Source: Rhodococcus rhodnii
GTDB taxonomy: Bacteria; Actinomycetota; Actinomycetes; Mycobacteriales; Pseudonocardiaceae
DNA: 64,000 bases
Assembly (NCBI GenBank): GCA_000720375.1
Contig: JOAA01000037.1
Coordinates: 31,376 to 95,375 of the forward strand
Direction: 5' to 3'
Shown: piece by piece, positions 46,809 through 55,931 of the stretch
How positions within the stretch are numbered: position 1 is the stretch's first letter
How the letters are laid out: every line of letters begins with the position of its first letter
The notes under the pieces: model-generated
What the model was told of the DNA's origin: nothing
What the model saw: the letters and a program-made list of their open reading frames with translations, nothing else
Databases searched by the model: none
Translations under genes and position numbers: made by a program

Positions 46809-49274
46809 TTAGCCGGTCAGGTTCTCGATCGTCACGCGCAGGTCGACCAGTTCTTTTCTCTTGCGCAGGCCGAGGAGGCGCAGCGTGGCGGCCATCTTGT
46901 CCTCGATGGTGCGCGGGGACAGGTGCACCTTGGTGCCGATTTCCTTGTTGGTCCGGTTCTGCGCGGCCAGGGTGGCGACCCGTTTGAGTTCCGGCGGCAG
47001 ACCCTGCCAGCGGACGGCGAAGCCTTCGGGTTCCTGGGGGATTCCCAGCATCATCGCCTGGCGGTGATCCAGTTCCCGGCCCGCCGCGACCGCGCTCTCG
47101 ATCTCCGGGCCCGCGATCGCGCGGACGATCGCCTCGGCGCGCTGCTGGGCTCGCAGGAACGGTCCGAGGCCTTCCAGCTGGACGTTCACCCGGGTGCGCA
47201 GTGACTCCGCGGCACCCCAGGCCCGGCCCAGTTCGACTGCCGTGAGCTTCAACGGCAGGGACCCGCGAGTACTGTCGGACTGCTCACCGCGATGTCGCTG
47301 CAACAGGCCTGCGCCGACCCAGAAACGTACGTGGGCCAGCCACGTGATGCCCCATGAGTCATCGACATCGCGCTGGTCGAGCACCGTGTCCTGGATCAGC
47401 GCCTCGGCCTGCCTGGGGTCGGCGTGCCACGCCAACGACATCGCGTGCGCGATCCGTGCCCAGGTGATGGCCCAGTGACCGCCGGCCTCTTCGCATGCCG
47501 TGAGGTACTCCCTGGTCAGCGTGACCACTCTGCCGGGTTCGTCGGTGAGGTGGAACGCGGCTGCCAAGCCCGCGAACAGCGTGCACATCGCCCAGCCGCC
47601 CTGGTCGCCGATAGCGGCCGAGTCTTTCGCCGCTCGCATGAAGATGTCGATGCAACCCATGTCGTAGATGCCGTCCTGGCGCGGGACGAGCATTCGGTGG
47701 GCGCCGTCGACGAACAGCACTGCGGGGTTCACCGCAGCGGCGAACGGGTTGTCCTCGCCGCCGTCGGGGCCGTGCTCGTCCATCCGGCGTTGTGCCTCGA
47801 GGTACTGGTCGCGCAGGCGCTGGGCTTCGTCGACCCGTCCCTGGCACAGGGCGATCCACGAGGCCATCGCTGTCGCCACGATCCGCATCGGGTGTGCCGC
47901 GCCGAGGTGGGCGGTGGCCGCCACACCCTTCAGCAGCCATTCCTTGCCCTCGCCGAGCTTGCCCCAGTAGAACCACCCGCGCAGCCGGGAGATGTGGATG
48001 GCGATGGCAAGCGCGTCGGCGGCGAGGTCCGGTTCGGTGTGCCCGTACAGCATGGCGGCCTCGAAGTTGCCCAGCTGCCAGCGTGCGTCCTCGAGGATGG
48101 TGGTCTCCTCGGGACTGAACCAGGTGCTCCCATACCGTGCCGCCAGCCCCACGAAGTACTGGAGGTGCCTGCGGCGCAGCGCGCGTTCCGCCAGGCAGTC
48201 CTCGATCTTCTCCAGCGCGAACATCCGCACCGGCTGCAGCAGGCGGTAGCGGTGTCCACCACCGCGGGTGTCGGCCATCACCAGTGACCGGTCGACGAGT
48301 GCCTTCACGGCCTGGATCACCTGGTCCGGGTCCAGTTCCTCGTCGCTGCACACCTGGCCCGCGGTCGGCAGGTCGAACCCGCCGGAGAACACGCCGAGCC
48401 GGTCCATCACCCGCCGTTCGACCCGGTCGAGCCGCCGGTACGAGCCGGTGTACGACTGCCGGAGGCCGTCCGGCACGAGGAACCTGTTCGCCCGCCCTCC
48501 CACGTCGTCCAGCCCCGGGTAGCGGCGCCGCACGGGCTGACGGGAGTCGATCACGCGGCTGTCCCGGATCTCCGCGAGCGACTCGTACCGCAACCGCGCC
48601 GCGTCGATGGCGATCGCCAGTGGCAGGCCGTCCACGCTGCGCACCAACTCGGCCGCGATCACCCGCTCAGCCGCGGACAACGGGTGGCCGAGTGCGTCGG
48701 CGCGTGCCGCGAACATCTCCAGCGCAGGCCATCGACCGTCCAGCGAGTCCTGTTCACGAGGGAAGGGCAACGGCCGCACGTACTCGACGTGCTCGCCGAC
48801 GCAGCCCAGCGGTTCACGGGACGTCGCGAGGACGGTGACCTGCTTGGGCACCGCGGCCAGCAGGCTGGCGACGAACTCACTGGCCTGGAGCACGATGTGT
48901 TCGCAGTTGTCGAGCACCAGCAGCGTCGTGCGTTCCGGAGTCCGCAGGTAGTCGGTGATCGCCTCCCACGGCGGGCGGTCGCCGTAGTCGGGCGAGTCGA
49001 GGGCGCCCTGGACGGCACGGTCGACCTGGTCGGGCCCGGCGTCGGGGGACAGGGACGTCATCCGCACCCATCGGACGACCAGGTCCGGGTGGTTGTGCCG
49101 CATCCACCACGCTGTGTGCAGCGCCAGCGTGGTCTTGCCGACCCCGGCCGTGCCGGTCAGGGTGACTACGCGCGCACCACCCCGCAGGTGGTCTCTGATA
49201 CGGGACGCCAGTTCGTCCCGGCCGATCAACAGGTCCGGCTCAGCCGGCAGAGCCCCCGAGAGGTCTCTGGGCAT
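46809..49274 (-). CDS. LuxR-family regulator with N-terminal STAND/AAA ATPase
   Basis: 821 residues. LLIGRDELASRIRDHLRGGARVV leads to P-loop LTGTAGVGKTTLALHTAWW, Walker B TLLVLDNCEHIVLQ and the STAND motif VDGLPLAIAIDAARLR. A TPR-like helical region fills about residues 370-740. The C-terminus is a LuxR HTH (LPPELKRVATLAAQNRTNKEIGTKVHLSPRTIEDKMAATLRLLGL). GAGGAG precedes the ATG. The most likely targets are itself and the neighbouring conservon or StyA-like genes, all on the same strand (inference). Confidence 0.92.
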   Translation of the reverse strand: MPRDLSGALPAEPDLLIGRDELASRIRDHLRGGARVVTLTGTAGVGKTTLALHTAWWMRHNHPDLVVRWVRMTSLSPDAGPDQVDRAVQGALDSPDYGDRPPWEAITDYLRTPERTTLLVLDNCEHIVLQASEFVASLLAAVPKQVTVLATSREPLGCVGEHVEYVRPLPFPREQDSLDGRWPALEMFAARADALGHPLSAAERVIAAELVRSVDGLPLAIAIDAARLRYESLAEIRDSRVIDSRQPVRRRYPGLDDVGGRANRFLVPDGLRQSYTGSYRRLDRVERRVMDRLGVFSGGFDLPTAGQVCSDEELDPDQVIQAVKALVDRSLVMADTRGGGHRYRLLQPVRMFALEKIEDCLAERALRRRHLQYFVGLAARYGSTWFSPEETTILEDARWQLGNFEAAMLYGHTEPDLAADALAIAIHISRLRGWFYWGKLGEGKEWLLKGVAATAHLGAAHPMRIVATAMASWIALCQGRVDEAQRLRDQYLEAQRRMDEHGPDGGEDNPFAAAVNPAVLFVDGAHRMLVPRQDGIYDMGCIDIFMRAAKDSAAIGDQGGWAMCTLFAGLAAAFHLTDEPGRVVTLTREYLTACEEAGGHWAITWARIAHAMSLAWHADPRQAEALIQDTVLDQRDVDDSWGITWLAHVRFWVGAGLLQRHRGEQSDSTRGSLPLKLTAVELGRAWGAAESLRTRVNVQLEGLGPFLRAQQRAEAIVRAIAGPEIESAVAAGRELDHRQAMMLGIPQEPEGFAVRWQGLPPELKRVATLAAQNRTNKEIGTKVHLSPRTIEDKMAATLRLLGLRKRKELVDLRVTIENLTG

Positions 49275-49475
49275 CCCGCAGCACTCCTCGACGTCCCATG
49301 GTCATCCGGCAACGCACGCGTGTCCGCGCACGGGGGGTCACCGTAGCGGTACGCGTCCGGGCGAGAGATGAGTGATCCCTCTCACGACCGGGCACGGTCT
49401 CACGCACGAAGAGGTGTGGACAAGCACCCAGCTCGCCGGTGATGTTCTGGCCTGCGGCAACGGAATGTGACGCGG

Positions 49476-50051
49476 CTACCCACCGAGATACGCGCGTTCC
49501 GTCTGGATGGCGTGGTCGACCAGCGTCAACAGCGCGTGTCTGCACGCTTCCTTGCTGCGTGCGTCGCACCGGATGATTGGGGTCTCCGGGTCGACGTCGA
49601 GTGCGTCGCGGACGGCCGCTGTGTCGTAGAGCGAAAGACCGTCGAAGTCGTTGATGGCGACGACGAACGGGACCGACCGGCTCTCGAAGAAGTCGATGGC
49701 CGCGAAGCAGTCCGTCGGCCGCCGGGTGTCGATGAGCACGATGGCGCCGACGGCACCGATGACGATGTGGTTCCACGAGTTCCAGAACCGGTGCTGGCCG
49801 GGCGTGCCGAACAGGTAGAGGGTCAGGGACTCGTTGAGCGTCAGCCTGCCGAAGTCGAGCGCGACCGTCGTGGTGGTCTTGCCGTTCACCCCGGTGAGGT
49901 CGTCGACGGCGGCGCTGGTTTGCGTCAGCGGCGCTTCCGTCGTGAGCGGCTCGATCTCGCTGATCGCGCTGACCATGGTGGTCTTGCCGACGCCGAAACC
50001 GCCTGCCACCACGATCTTCGCGGTGCGCGGGAATCCGTTGTGGTCATGCAT
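49476..50051 (-). CDS. cvnD: Conservon small GTPase (CvnD type)
   Basis: 191 residues from the ATG at 50051. G1 is VVAGGFGVGKTTMVSAISEI; G3 reads LFGTPGQHRFWNSW, with GTPGQ in place of the classic DxxG; INDFDGLS is the N(K)xD-like G4. Such MglA-like proteins act with CvnA-C as membrane-linked signalling switches in actinomycetes. It overlaps cvnC by eight bases and is the last gene of the cvnABCD unit. Confidence 0.94.
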   Translation of the reverse strand: MHDHNGFPRTAKIVVAGGFGVGKTTMVSAISEIEPLTTEAPLTQTSAAVDDLTGVNGKTTTTVALDFGRLTLNESLTLYLFGTPGQHRFWNSWNHIVIGAVGAIVLIDTRRPTDCFAAIDFFESRSVPFVVAINDFDGLSLYDTAAVRDALDVDPETPIIRCDARSKEACRHALLTLVDHAIQTERAYLGG

Positions 50052-50433
50052 TGATAAGTCCGTCCCTGACGCGTTGGAGGAAATCGAGTCGCGTCTGGCC
50101 GTGGCTGTCGGCGGCCTGGAGGCCAGGGCTGATCGTGAGGCGGCCGTCGTCGACGAGGTCGCTGACAAGGATCTGGACGGTGGTCAGCGGCAGCGCCATG
50201 CGCGCGGCGAGCTCGGCGATGGCGATCGGCCGCGGCGCCAAGTCCATGATCGTCTGCATCTCCGGCGACATCGCCAGCAGATGCCGGTGCCCTGCCCGTG
50301 CCTGCTGATCGGCGCCGGCCGCCACCATCACCTGCGTCGTCAGGTCCAGATCGGAGCGGCTGGGTACGGTGCGGCCGCCGGTGAGCCCGAAGGGCCGCAC
50401 GAACGGCTCGTCGTCATCGCCGTGCCGGGCCAT
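50044..50433 (-). CDS. cvnC: Conservon DUF742 protein (CvnC type)
   Basis: 129 residues. FVRPFGLTGGRTVPSRSDLDLTTQVM and EMQTIMDLAPRPIAIAELAARMALPLTTVQILVSDLVDDGRL are the DUF742 signatures, with a winged-helix-like middle. Two bases separate it from cvnB, and it overlaps cvnD by eight. Confidence 0.94.
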   Translation of the reverse strand: MARHGDDDEPFVRPFGLTGGRTVPSRSDLDLTTQVMVAAGADQQARAGHRHLLAMSPEMQTIMDLAPRPIAIAELAARMALPLTTVQILVSDLVDDGRLTISPGLQAADSHGQTRLDFLQRVRDGLINA

Positions 50434-50435
50434 GA

Positions 50436-50873
50436 TCAGCGCTCGGTGGAACCAGACGGCACCCAGGCCGGGGCGTCCGCGTCACGCAACGCGGCGGTCA
50501 GTTCCTGTCCCACCGATCCGACGATCCGGTGCAGTGCGTAGAACACGTCGTCCAGGACGGCGTCGTGATCGGCACGTGCCGCGAGGTAGGCGTGCGGCCC
50601 GGCGGCGATGACGACGTACCAGGATTTGCGCCCCTCGATCGGCAGCTGCCGCAACACGTCGCCCTGCTCGGCGAGGACCGAGCCGGCGAGTGCCACGAGT
50701 GAGGCGGTGCCCGCCGCCAGTCGTTCGGCGGCGGCGCGATTGGCGGTGTCCTGGTCCCGGTACGCGTGGGCCCTCAGCATGCCGTCCACGGTCACGGCCA
50801 TCACCATTTGCAGGCCGGGGACACCGTCGGCCGTGAGGAGGTTCTGGAGCAGGTACTGGACACGTTCGGTCAT
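50436..50873 (-). CDS. cvnB: Conservon roadblock/LC7 protein (CvnB type)
   Basis: 145 residues. The roadblock/LC7 fold is visible in YLLQNLLTADGVPGLQMVMAVTVDGMLRAHA and RLAAGTASLVALAGSVLAEQ. Roadblock proteins regulate MglA-like GTPases, which fits cvnD two genes on. It overlaps cvnA by four bases. Confidence 0.93.
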   Translation of the reverse strand: MTERVQYLLQNLLTADGVPGLQMVMAVTVDGMLRAHAYRDQDTANRAAAERLAAGTASLVALAGSVLAEQGDVLRQLPIEGRKSWYVVIAAGPHAYLAARADHDAVLDDVFYALHRIVGSVGQELTAALRDADAPAWVPSGSTER

Positions 50874-53317
50874 CGCTGTCGGCTTTCTTCGTCTTCGCGC
50901 GGCCAGGCCGGCGACTGAGGTGGTCCGGGCTCCGCGGCGGCGGCCTGACGGCCTCGTTCCGTCCCACGCTGCAGCTGGCTCAGTTGGGTCCGGGTGGTCG
51001 CGACGTCGATCTCGTCCGACGGGAGGCTGGCGGCGGCGTGCACCACGCCCGGGGGAGCGGAAGGTTGCAGTGAGGCGCCCCGACGGCGCCTGGGTAACGG
51101 TGGGGGCTCACCGTTCGGAGCGGATACCACGGGGTCCGCCGTCATCGGCGGGCGAGCGTGCCGGGGCCCCACATCGTGCGCAGACCCTATCGTGTTCGGC
51201 ACCTCGGCCCTGACGGGCCCGGCCGAGGACGCCACCAGCGCCAGGTCGTGTTCGGCGGTCGTCTCCGTCGCCGGGCCGAACCACGTCGACTGGGCGGGTG
51301 CTGCCCAGTCCCCGCTGTCGGCCATAGCCTCCTCCTGCGGAAACGAGGCCAGCAACTCCGAGGGCAGCGTCACGACCGCCGACAGACCCTGGAAGGCCGA
51401 GGTCTGGAAGGCCACGATCATGCCCAGCGCCCGAGACAGGTGCGCCACCACGAAGAAACCCAGATGACCGATGGCGTCCTCGCGGACCATCACGTCGAAC
51501 TCCGGTGGATTGCGCATCAGCTTGTTGGCCGACTCCAGCGCCTGCCGGGACAGGCCCATCCCCGCGTCCGCGATCTCGATCGCGACGCCGTGCGCGGTCA
51601 GCTCACCCAGTACCCGGATCTGGCTTTCTGGCGGGGAATACCGCACGGCGTTGTCCATGAGCTCGGACAGCACGTGCGCGACCTGGTGCGCGAGCAGCGG
51701 TTTGACCGACACCTCCGGGATGTTCTGCAACGAGAACCGCTGCAGCTGCCCGGCCGGGTCCGGACCCTCCGGCGGCGAGGTCTCCGTGGCCGCGCCCTGG
51801 ACGATGTGGAACAGCGGCACGGGGTTGCGCCGCTGGCGCCGCGGCTGGTCCCCGGCGAGCACGATCATGTGGTCGGCGATGCGCCGGGCCCGCACCACCT
51901 CATGGTCGATCGCGTAGAGGAGCCGCAGGACGTTCGGGTTCTGTTCCTTTTCCTGTGCCGCGAGGACGGTCGACAACAGCCGTGCCACCGGGAGCTGGAT
52001 GCGGTGGGCGAGCTCCTTGAGCACCCGCGTCGTGCCCTTCCGCAGGAGGATCTCCCGTCGGCGCGCCTCGAGGTCGGCGACGACTGCGTCGCGGAAGCGG
52101 GACGCGACACCGCCGATCTCGTCCGGCCCCTCGTCGAGGAGCACGACGTCGTCCCGGATGTCGACGTCGTCGTCCTCGTGGAGCACGCGGACCAGCTCCG
52201 GCACGTTGTCGGTGGCCACCCGGTGCACGCCCTGGGCCAGGCTCCCCAGCCGGCGCGACACTTGCCGCGCCAGCCGCACACCGACGATCGCCGCGGCCAC
52301 CGCTGCCGCGGCGAGGGCGCCCAGCACCAGCGCCGTCGTCCAGAACACCTCGGAGCCGGTGTCGGCCGCCGCCTGGGCGGTGGTGGTGGCCTGCATGACC
52401 GTGAGATCGACCAGCTGCCGGGACACCGTGGACGTCAGGTCCGCCCATTCGCGCGCACTGACCGGGAACGACACCGTGATCTCTTTGTCGCCGCTGCGGT
52501 GCGGATCGGGTCCCCGTGCGATCAGTGCGTTCTCGATGCCGCTCAGCCGTTGGTACGCCGACCCCTCGACGACTTCGGTGTACCGGTCACGGACTCCGGG
52601 CCCGAGGTACTGCGCGGTCGTGTCGAGCTCGTTGTGGTACGCACCGACGAGGTGCTGGAACCGCTGGTACTCGCCGGCCGCGAAGGTCTGGTTGGCGAGA
52701 GCACCGACGGCGAGCGAGCCGGCGCGGGACATGTTGTCAGAGACCCGGAACAGCCCCACCGCGGCGATCGCGGACTGCGTGATCTCCACGTCGGGCACGA
52801 AGCGGGCCTGGGCGTCGAACAGGCGCGTGGCGGCGTCGAGAACCTCGTTGTAGTACGAAAAGACCTGCGCAGGGTTCGCGGACCTCGATTCGATCAGGCC
52901 GCGTTGCTCCGGCAGCCGGTCGAGCAGCTTGGTGAACGCGGTCAGCCGGTCGGTGATCTCCGGCGGAGCCCCGGACAGCGCCTCGGACGCCTTCTGCATC
53001 TTCTCGAGCCCTTGGGAGGTAAGGGTTTGCTGCTGCCGGAGGGCGGCGGCGTCGGCGCCAGGGGCGGCCAGGTAGGCCAGCGCGTGCTGCCGCTCGGCCT
53101 GCAGTTCGGCCAGTGCGGGCACCGCGGGCACGGAGACCTCTTGCACGCCGTCCCCGATGATCTTCAGCTTGAGGCTGGGAAGACCGATCTGGAGCACGCC
53201 CAGGAGAACCGTTACACCCAGGAGCGCGACGAGCGTCAGGGTTGACAACCGCAACCGGGTCCCGAGCGACTGGAGGCGACGGTGCGGCTGCGCCGGCGCC
53301 GAGTGTCGGTCGTACAC
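50870..53317 (-). CDS. cvnA: Conservon sensor kinase-like membrane protein (CvnA type)
   Basis: 815 residues. A first membrane helix (LSTLTLVALLGVTVLLGVLQ) is followed by an extracytoplasmic NIT-like sensor (about 55-320), a second helix (VFWTTALVLGALAAAAVAAAIVGV) and a HAMP-like linker. A histidine-kinase-type core has the N box HVLSELMDNAVRYSPPES, DAGMGLSRQAL and GHLGFFVVAHLSRALGM. The dimerisation helix reads LAHRIQLPVARLL, without a classic HELRTP. A disordered Pro/Arg tail of ~150 residues ends the protein. First gene of cvnABCD; the StyA-like gene lies 175 bases upstream. Confidence 0.92.
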   Translation of the reverse strand: MYDRHSAPAQPHRRLQSLGTRLRLSTLTLVALLGVTVLLGVLQIGLPSLKLKIIGDGVQEVSVPAVPALAELQAERQHALAYLAAPGADAAALRQQQTLTSQGLEKMQKASEALSGAPPEITDRLTAFTKLLDRLPEQRGLIESRSANPAQVFSYYNEVLDAATRLFDAQARFVPDVEITQSAIAAVGLFRVSDNMSRAGSLAVGALANQTFAAGEYQRFQHLVGAYHNELDTTAQYLGPGVRDRYTEVVEGSAYQRLSGIENALIARGPDPHRSGDKEITVSFPVSAREWADLTSTVSRQLVDLTVMQATTTAQAAADTGSEVFWTTALVLGALAAAAVAAAIVGVRLARQVSRRLGSLAQGVHRVATDNVPELVRVLHEDDDVDIRDDVVLLDEGPDEIGGVASRFRDAVVADLEARRREILLRKGTTRVLKELAHRIQLPVARLLSTVLAAQEKEQNPNVLRLLYAIDHEVVRARRIADHMIVLAGDQPRRQRRNPVPLFHIVQGAATETSPPEGPDPAGQLQRFSLQNIPEVSVKPLLAHQVAHVLSELMDNAVRYSPPESQIRVLGELTAHGVAIEIADAGMGLSRQALESANKLMRNPPEFDVMVREDAIGHLGFFVVAHLSRALGMIVAFQTSAFQGLSAVVTLPSELLASFPQEEAMADSGDWAAPAQSTWFGPATETTAEHDLALVASSAGPVRAEVPNTIGSAHDVGPRHARPPMTADPVVSAPNGEPPPLPRRRRGASLQPSAPPGVVHAAASLPSDEIDVATTRTQLSQLQRGTERGRQAAAAEPGPPQSPAWPREDEESRQR

Positions 53318-53492
53318 CTGCTTACTCCTTGTGTGTCTCGATGGCGGTCGCCGTTCGCGTGGTCACTCTGCGCCGAGCGAGCCATGAGCCCTGGCCCGGT
53401 CGTGGACCGGCGACCGTGGATAGGCGTGCCGAATCCGCCCGTCCGGCGTCATCCGTCCGGCAGAACAGCTGGACGGGTTCGCGTGCTTGGCC

Positions 53493-54707
53493 CTAGCCGA
53501 CCGGCGCGCTGAGCAGCTGCTCGAGCGCCCAGGGGCTCTCGAACAGGCGGACGATTGTGTCGGCGAGCTCCGGCTGCCCGGCCGCCTGCGCCAGCAGTTG
53601 CCGCACTGGCGGTGGTGGCTCCAGCAGCAAAGAGGTCAGCCGCGACGCCGGATACGCACGCTGCTGCCGCCACTCGTCGGAGCAGGCGGTCAAGAACGCC
53701 TCGTCGAACGGCCCGGAGTGGGCCAGCGCGCGGCGGGCGAAGATCGCGGCGCCGTCAGAGTGGCTGTTGGCGCCCTGTGCTGCCAAGGGGTCCATGCGGA
53801 TGGCCAGGTCACCGAGGGGCGCCACCGGCCGCCCAGACTGCGGCAGGTGGCCGACCGGCTGACGCACGACCGGCGTGACGGCGCCTGCCAGGGTGCCGCG
53901 TGCGTCGGCCAACGTGGCCCGGCCGCACCGGGCGGCCACGCTGGGTGCGAACTCACGCAGTAGGCGCAGGAGGAGTTCCGTGCGCGCGACGGGGTCCTTG
54001 ACGTCCCGGAACGTGTCCAGCGCGGTCCCGGGGCGTGCCTCTATCAAGACGATGTGGCAGGTGCGGCCTTCGCTGGTCGTGCGGTCGCCGAAGTATGCCG
54101 GGATCAGCAGTATCTCGCCCTCGGGCAACAGGGCCAGCTGCACGTAGTCGCCGGGGGTCGGCTCGACACCGTCGAGGTAGACGGCGAAGAGCTGGCGGGC
54201 AGGGGGCAGCGCCGGGAAGGCGGGATCGGCGGGGAACAGCTCGGCGAGATCGCTGCCCTTCGGCGAGGTCGTGACGACGACGAGGTCGTGGTCCTGTGCC
54301 AGCCGGTCGACGTAGGCCGCCGTGATCGGCTGGCTGGTCTCGGCGTGGATGCGTACGCCCCGGTCGTCGAGGATGCCGAGCCAGGCGGCGAACCGATCGG
54401 GCTGGTTGACCGACACGGCCGGGTTGGTCAGTGTGCCGTGCCATTCGAACAGGACCCGGCCCTGCTCGACAGCCTGGCACCAGATGCCCCGGATCTGCGG
54501 CGCTTGCGGCCACAGGTCAAACCCGAGCGACCGCTCTTGTTCGCGCGTGCGCCACACCTTCACCTGGGTGGAGCGAACCGGGCTGGACGCGACCGCGTCC
54601 GGCGGGGTCGGGGTGAGCACTGTCGCGTACCCGCCGCCGTTGCGGATATGAGCCGCCATCTGCAACGCCGTCTCACCGGCGCCGACGATCAGCAGCCGCA
54701 TTCCCAT
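53493..54707 (-). CDS. StyA-like FAD-dependent monooxygenase
   Basis: 404 residues from the ATG at 54707 (GGGAG eight bases before). The N-terminal FAD fold reads MRLLIVGAGETALQMAAHIR. Further blocks typical of styrene/indole monooxygenase StyA are GIWCQAVEQGRVLFEWHGTL, NQPDRFAAWLGILDDRGV and LGDLAIRMDPLAAQGANSHSDGA. StyA enzymes epoxidise aromatic alkenes with reduced FAD from a separate reductase; none is encoded nearby. It sits directly upstream of cvnABCD on the same strand, in the place where oxidoreductases accompany some conservons. Confidence 0.85.
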   Translation of the reverse strand: MGMRLLIVGAGETALQMAAHIRNGGGYATVLTPTPPDAVASSPVRSTQVKVWRTREQERSLGFDLWPQAPQIRGIWCQAVEQGRVLFEWHGTLTNPAVSVNQPDRFAAWLGILDDRGVRIHAETSQPITAAYVDRLAQDHDLVVVTTSPKGSDLAELFPADPAFPALPPARQLFAVYLDGVEPTPGDYVQLALLPEGEILLIPAYFGDRTTSEGRTCHIVLIEARPGTALDTFRDVKDPVARTELLLRLLREFAPSVAARCGRATLADARGTLAGAVTPVVRQPVGHLPQSGRPVAPLGDLAIRMDPLAAQGANSHSDGAAIFARRALAHSGPFDEAFLTACSDEWRQQRAYPASRLTSLLLEPPPPVRQLLAQAAGQPELADTIVRLFESPWALEQLLSAPVG

Positions 54708-54976
54708 TCGCTACTCCCAAAGCTGTCCGTCGAATCCGGGCGCGTGGCCCTCCGTGCGATGTGTGCGCCCACCGTGCCAGTCCGGACAGCTCTGGGGAAT
54801 GCCTGCTCGCCCCTCGATCAGCGCGGGAGCCGGATGGTGACCTTCGTCCATGTGGGTGATGTCCCGGTCCGCTACGGGGGATGCACCGGTAGTCACCGGG
54901 CCAGTAACGGGCCATATCGGAAAATTCCTCTGACCCGACGTGAACACGGGGTGGCCACCGGGCGAAGTAATGGTGC

Positions 54977-55477
54977 GTGACGTCGAGCCGCGATGCCATG
55001 CTGCGTACGGAATGCGCCTGTATTTGTACGTCAAACAGTTCGGGAATTGCCAGTGACCAGTTTGATCACCTCGGTGCGCCGCAGCGGCGCGCGCCACCTG
55101 CCCAACCGGCGACACCGGGGCGGGTCGCGCATGACGAGTTGGCGGCCTGCACCGCCTCGGTGGGAAACCTGGTGATCGAGGAACTGGGCGTCAAGGTCAC
55201 GGCGGCGTTAGCGGTCCGTTTCCCGCTCGGCGGCATCCTTCCGGGTACCAACCACCGGGTCGGCCGGCGAGACGACGTCGGTCACTTCGCCCCCATCGGC
55301 CGCGACGAGGTCCAACTCCTGTCGGAAGGCACACTCGAAGGCCTGACAACGCTGTGCCGGATCTCGTTCACCTTCGGCGACGCCATACGCATCCCCGGTG
55401 AACAGCTGTTCCGCAAAGTTGTATGCGATCGCTGCCTCATCGCCACACAAACCCTTCCCGAACTGCTTCTCCTGTGA
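54977..55477 (+). CDS. Possible hypothetical protein near the right end of the island
   Basis: The frame is open for 166 codons from GTG 54977. Only the part after about 55120 (LAACTASVGNLVIEELGVKV; GILPGTNHRVGRRDDVGHFA; LTTLCRISFTFGDAIRIPGE) has coding-like third positions. The upstream part looks random, so this may be a gene that has lost its 5' end. No family recognised. Confidence 0.35.
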   Translation: MTSSRDAMLRTECACICTSNSSGIASDQFDHLGAPQRRAPPAQPATPGRVAHDELAACTASVGNLVIEELGVKVTAALAVRFPLGGILPGTNHRVGRRDDVGHFAPIGRDEVQLLSEGTLEGLTTLCRISFTFGDAIRIPGEQLFRKVVCDRCLIATQTLPELLLL

Positions 55478-55833
55478 ACAAGGCGCCGACGTCACGCTTT
55501 GTCGGGTTTCCCTTTAGATGACCCGGGTGTGGGAGGCTGGGTTGTGTCCACTGAGGTGGTGACACCTACTTCACGCACTCCGCGAGTACCAAACCTTCTA
55601 CAAACACCACCGACCACACCGGGCTCGACGCGGCGCCGCACCGCAGAAACCCACTCCCGAACCAGGCCCGCTCCCCGACTATCAAGTGCCTGGCGTGGTT
55701 GCGGAAGCGGGAGCCAAATGGGAGGATTGAATGTGTCGCAAATGGCCTGAACTGCGCTGAAGTGCTTGGAATGGAACCGGTTTGACGTCGGGGGTTCTCT
55801 GTTCCCGCTTGTGAGAGTCCTTTGTGGACAAAG
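55478..55833. other. Gene-free stretch before attR
   Basis: I see no convincing gene. Short open frames here have poor codon character; a minus-strand one runs through the att site and translates tRNA antisense. This is probably the worn right end of the island. Confidence 0.5.
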
Positions 55834-55881
55834 CTGGGGGTCAAGGGGTCGCGGGTTCAAATCCTGTCGTCCCGACGGTCG
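55834..55881 (+). repeat. attR: 48-bp copy of the tRNA-Pro 3' half
   Basis: CTGGGGGTCAAGGGGTCGC opens the segment, and the whole 48 bases match 27482-27529 except G for A in the T stem. The 5' half of the tRNA is absent, so this is the displaced chromosomal tRNA end and marks the right boundary of the island. Confidence 0.93.
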
Positions 55882-55885
55882 CAAC

Positions 55886-55931
55886 AAGGCCCTCTGATCT
55901 GGATGAACACCCAGGTCAGAGGGCCCTTTTT
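55886..55931 (+). terminator. Rho-independent terminator beyond attR (original tRNA-Pro terminator)
   Basis: AAGGCCCTCTGA (55886-55897) pairs with TCAGAGGGCCCTT (55916-55928) and is followed by TTTTT. It lies immediately after the displaced tRNA-Pro end, so it is likely the native terminator of that tRNA moved 28 kb away by the insertion. Confidence 0.85.

Noticed and set aside
51158..53245. 695-codon plus-strand frame opposite cvnA
   Set aside because: Composition is typical of an antisense frame (Arg/His/Gly/Asp-rich) and cvnA is clearly the coding strand.
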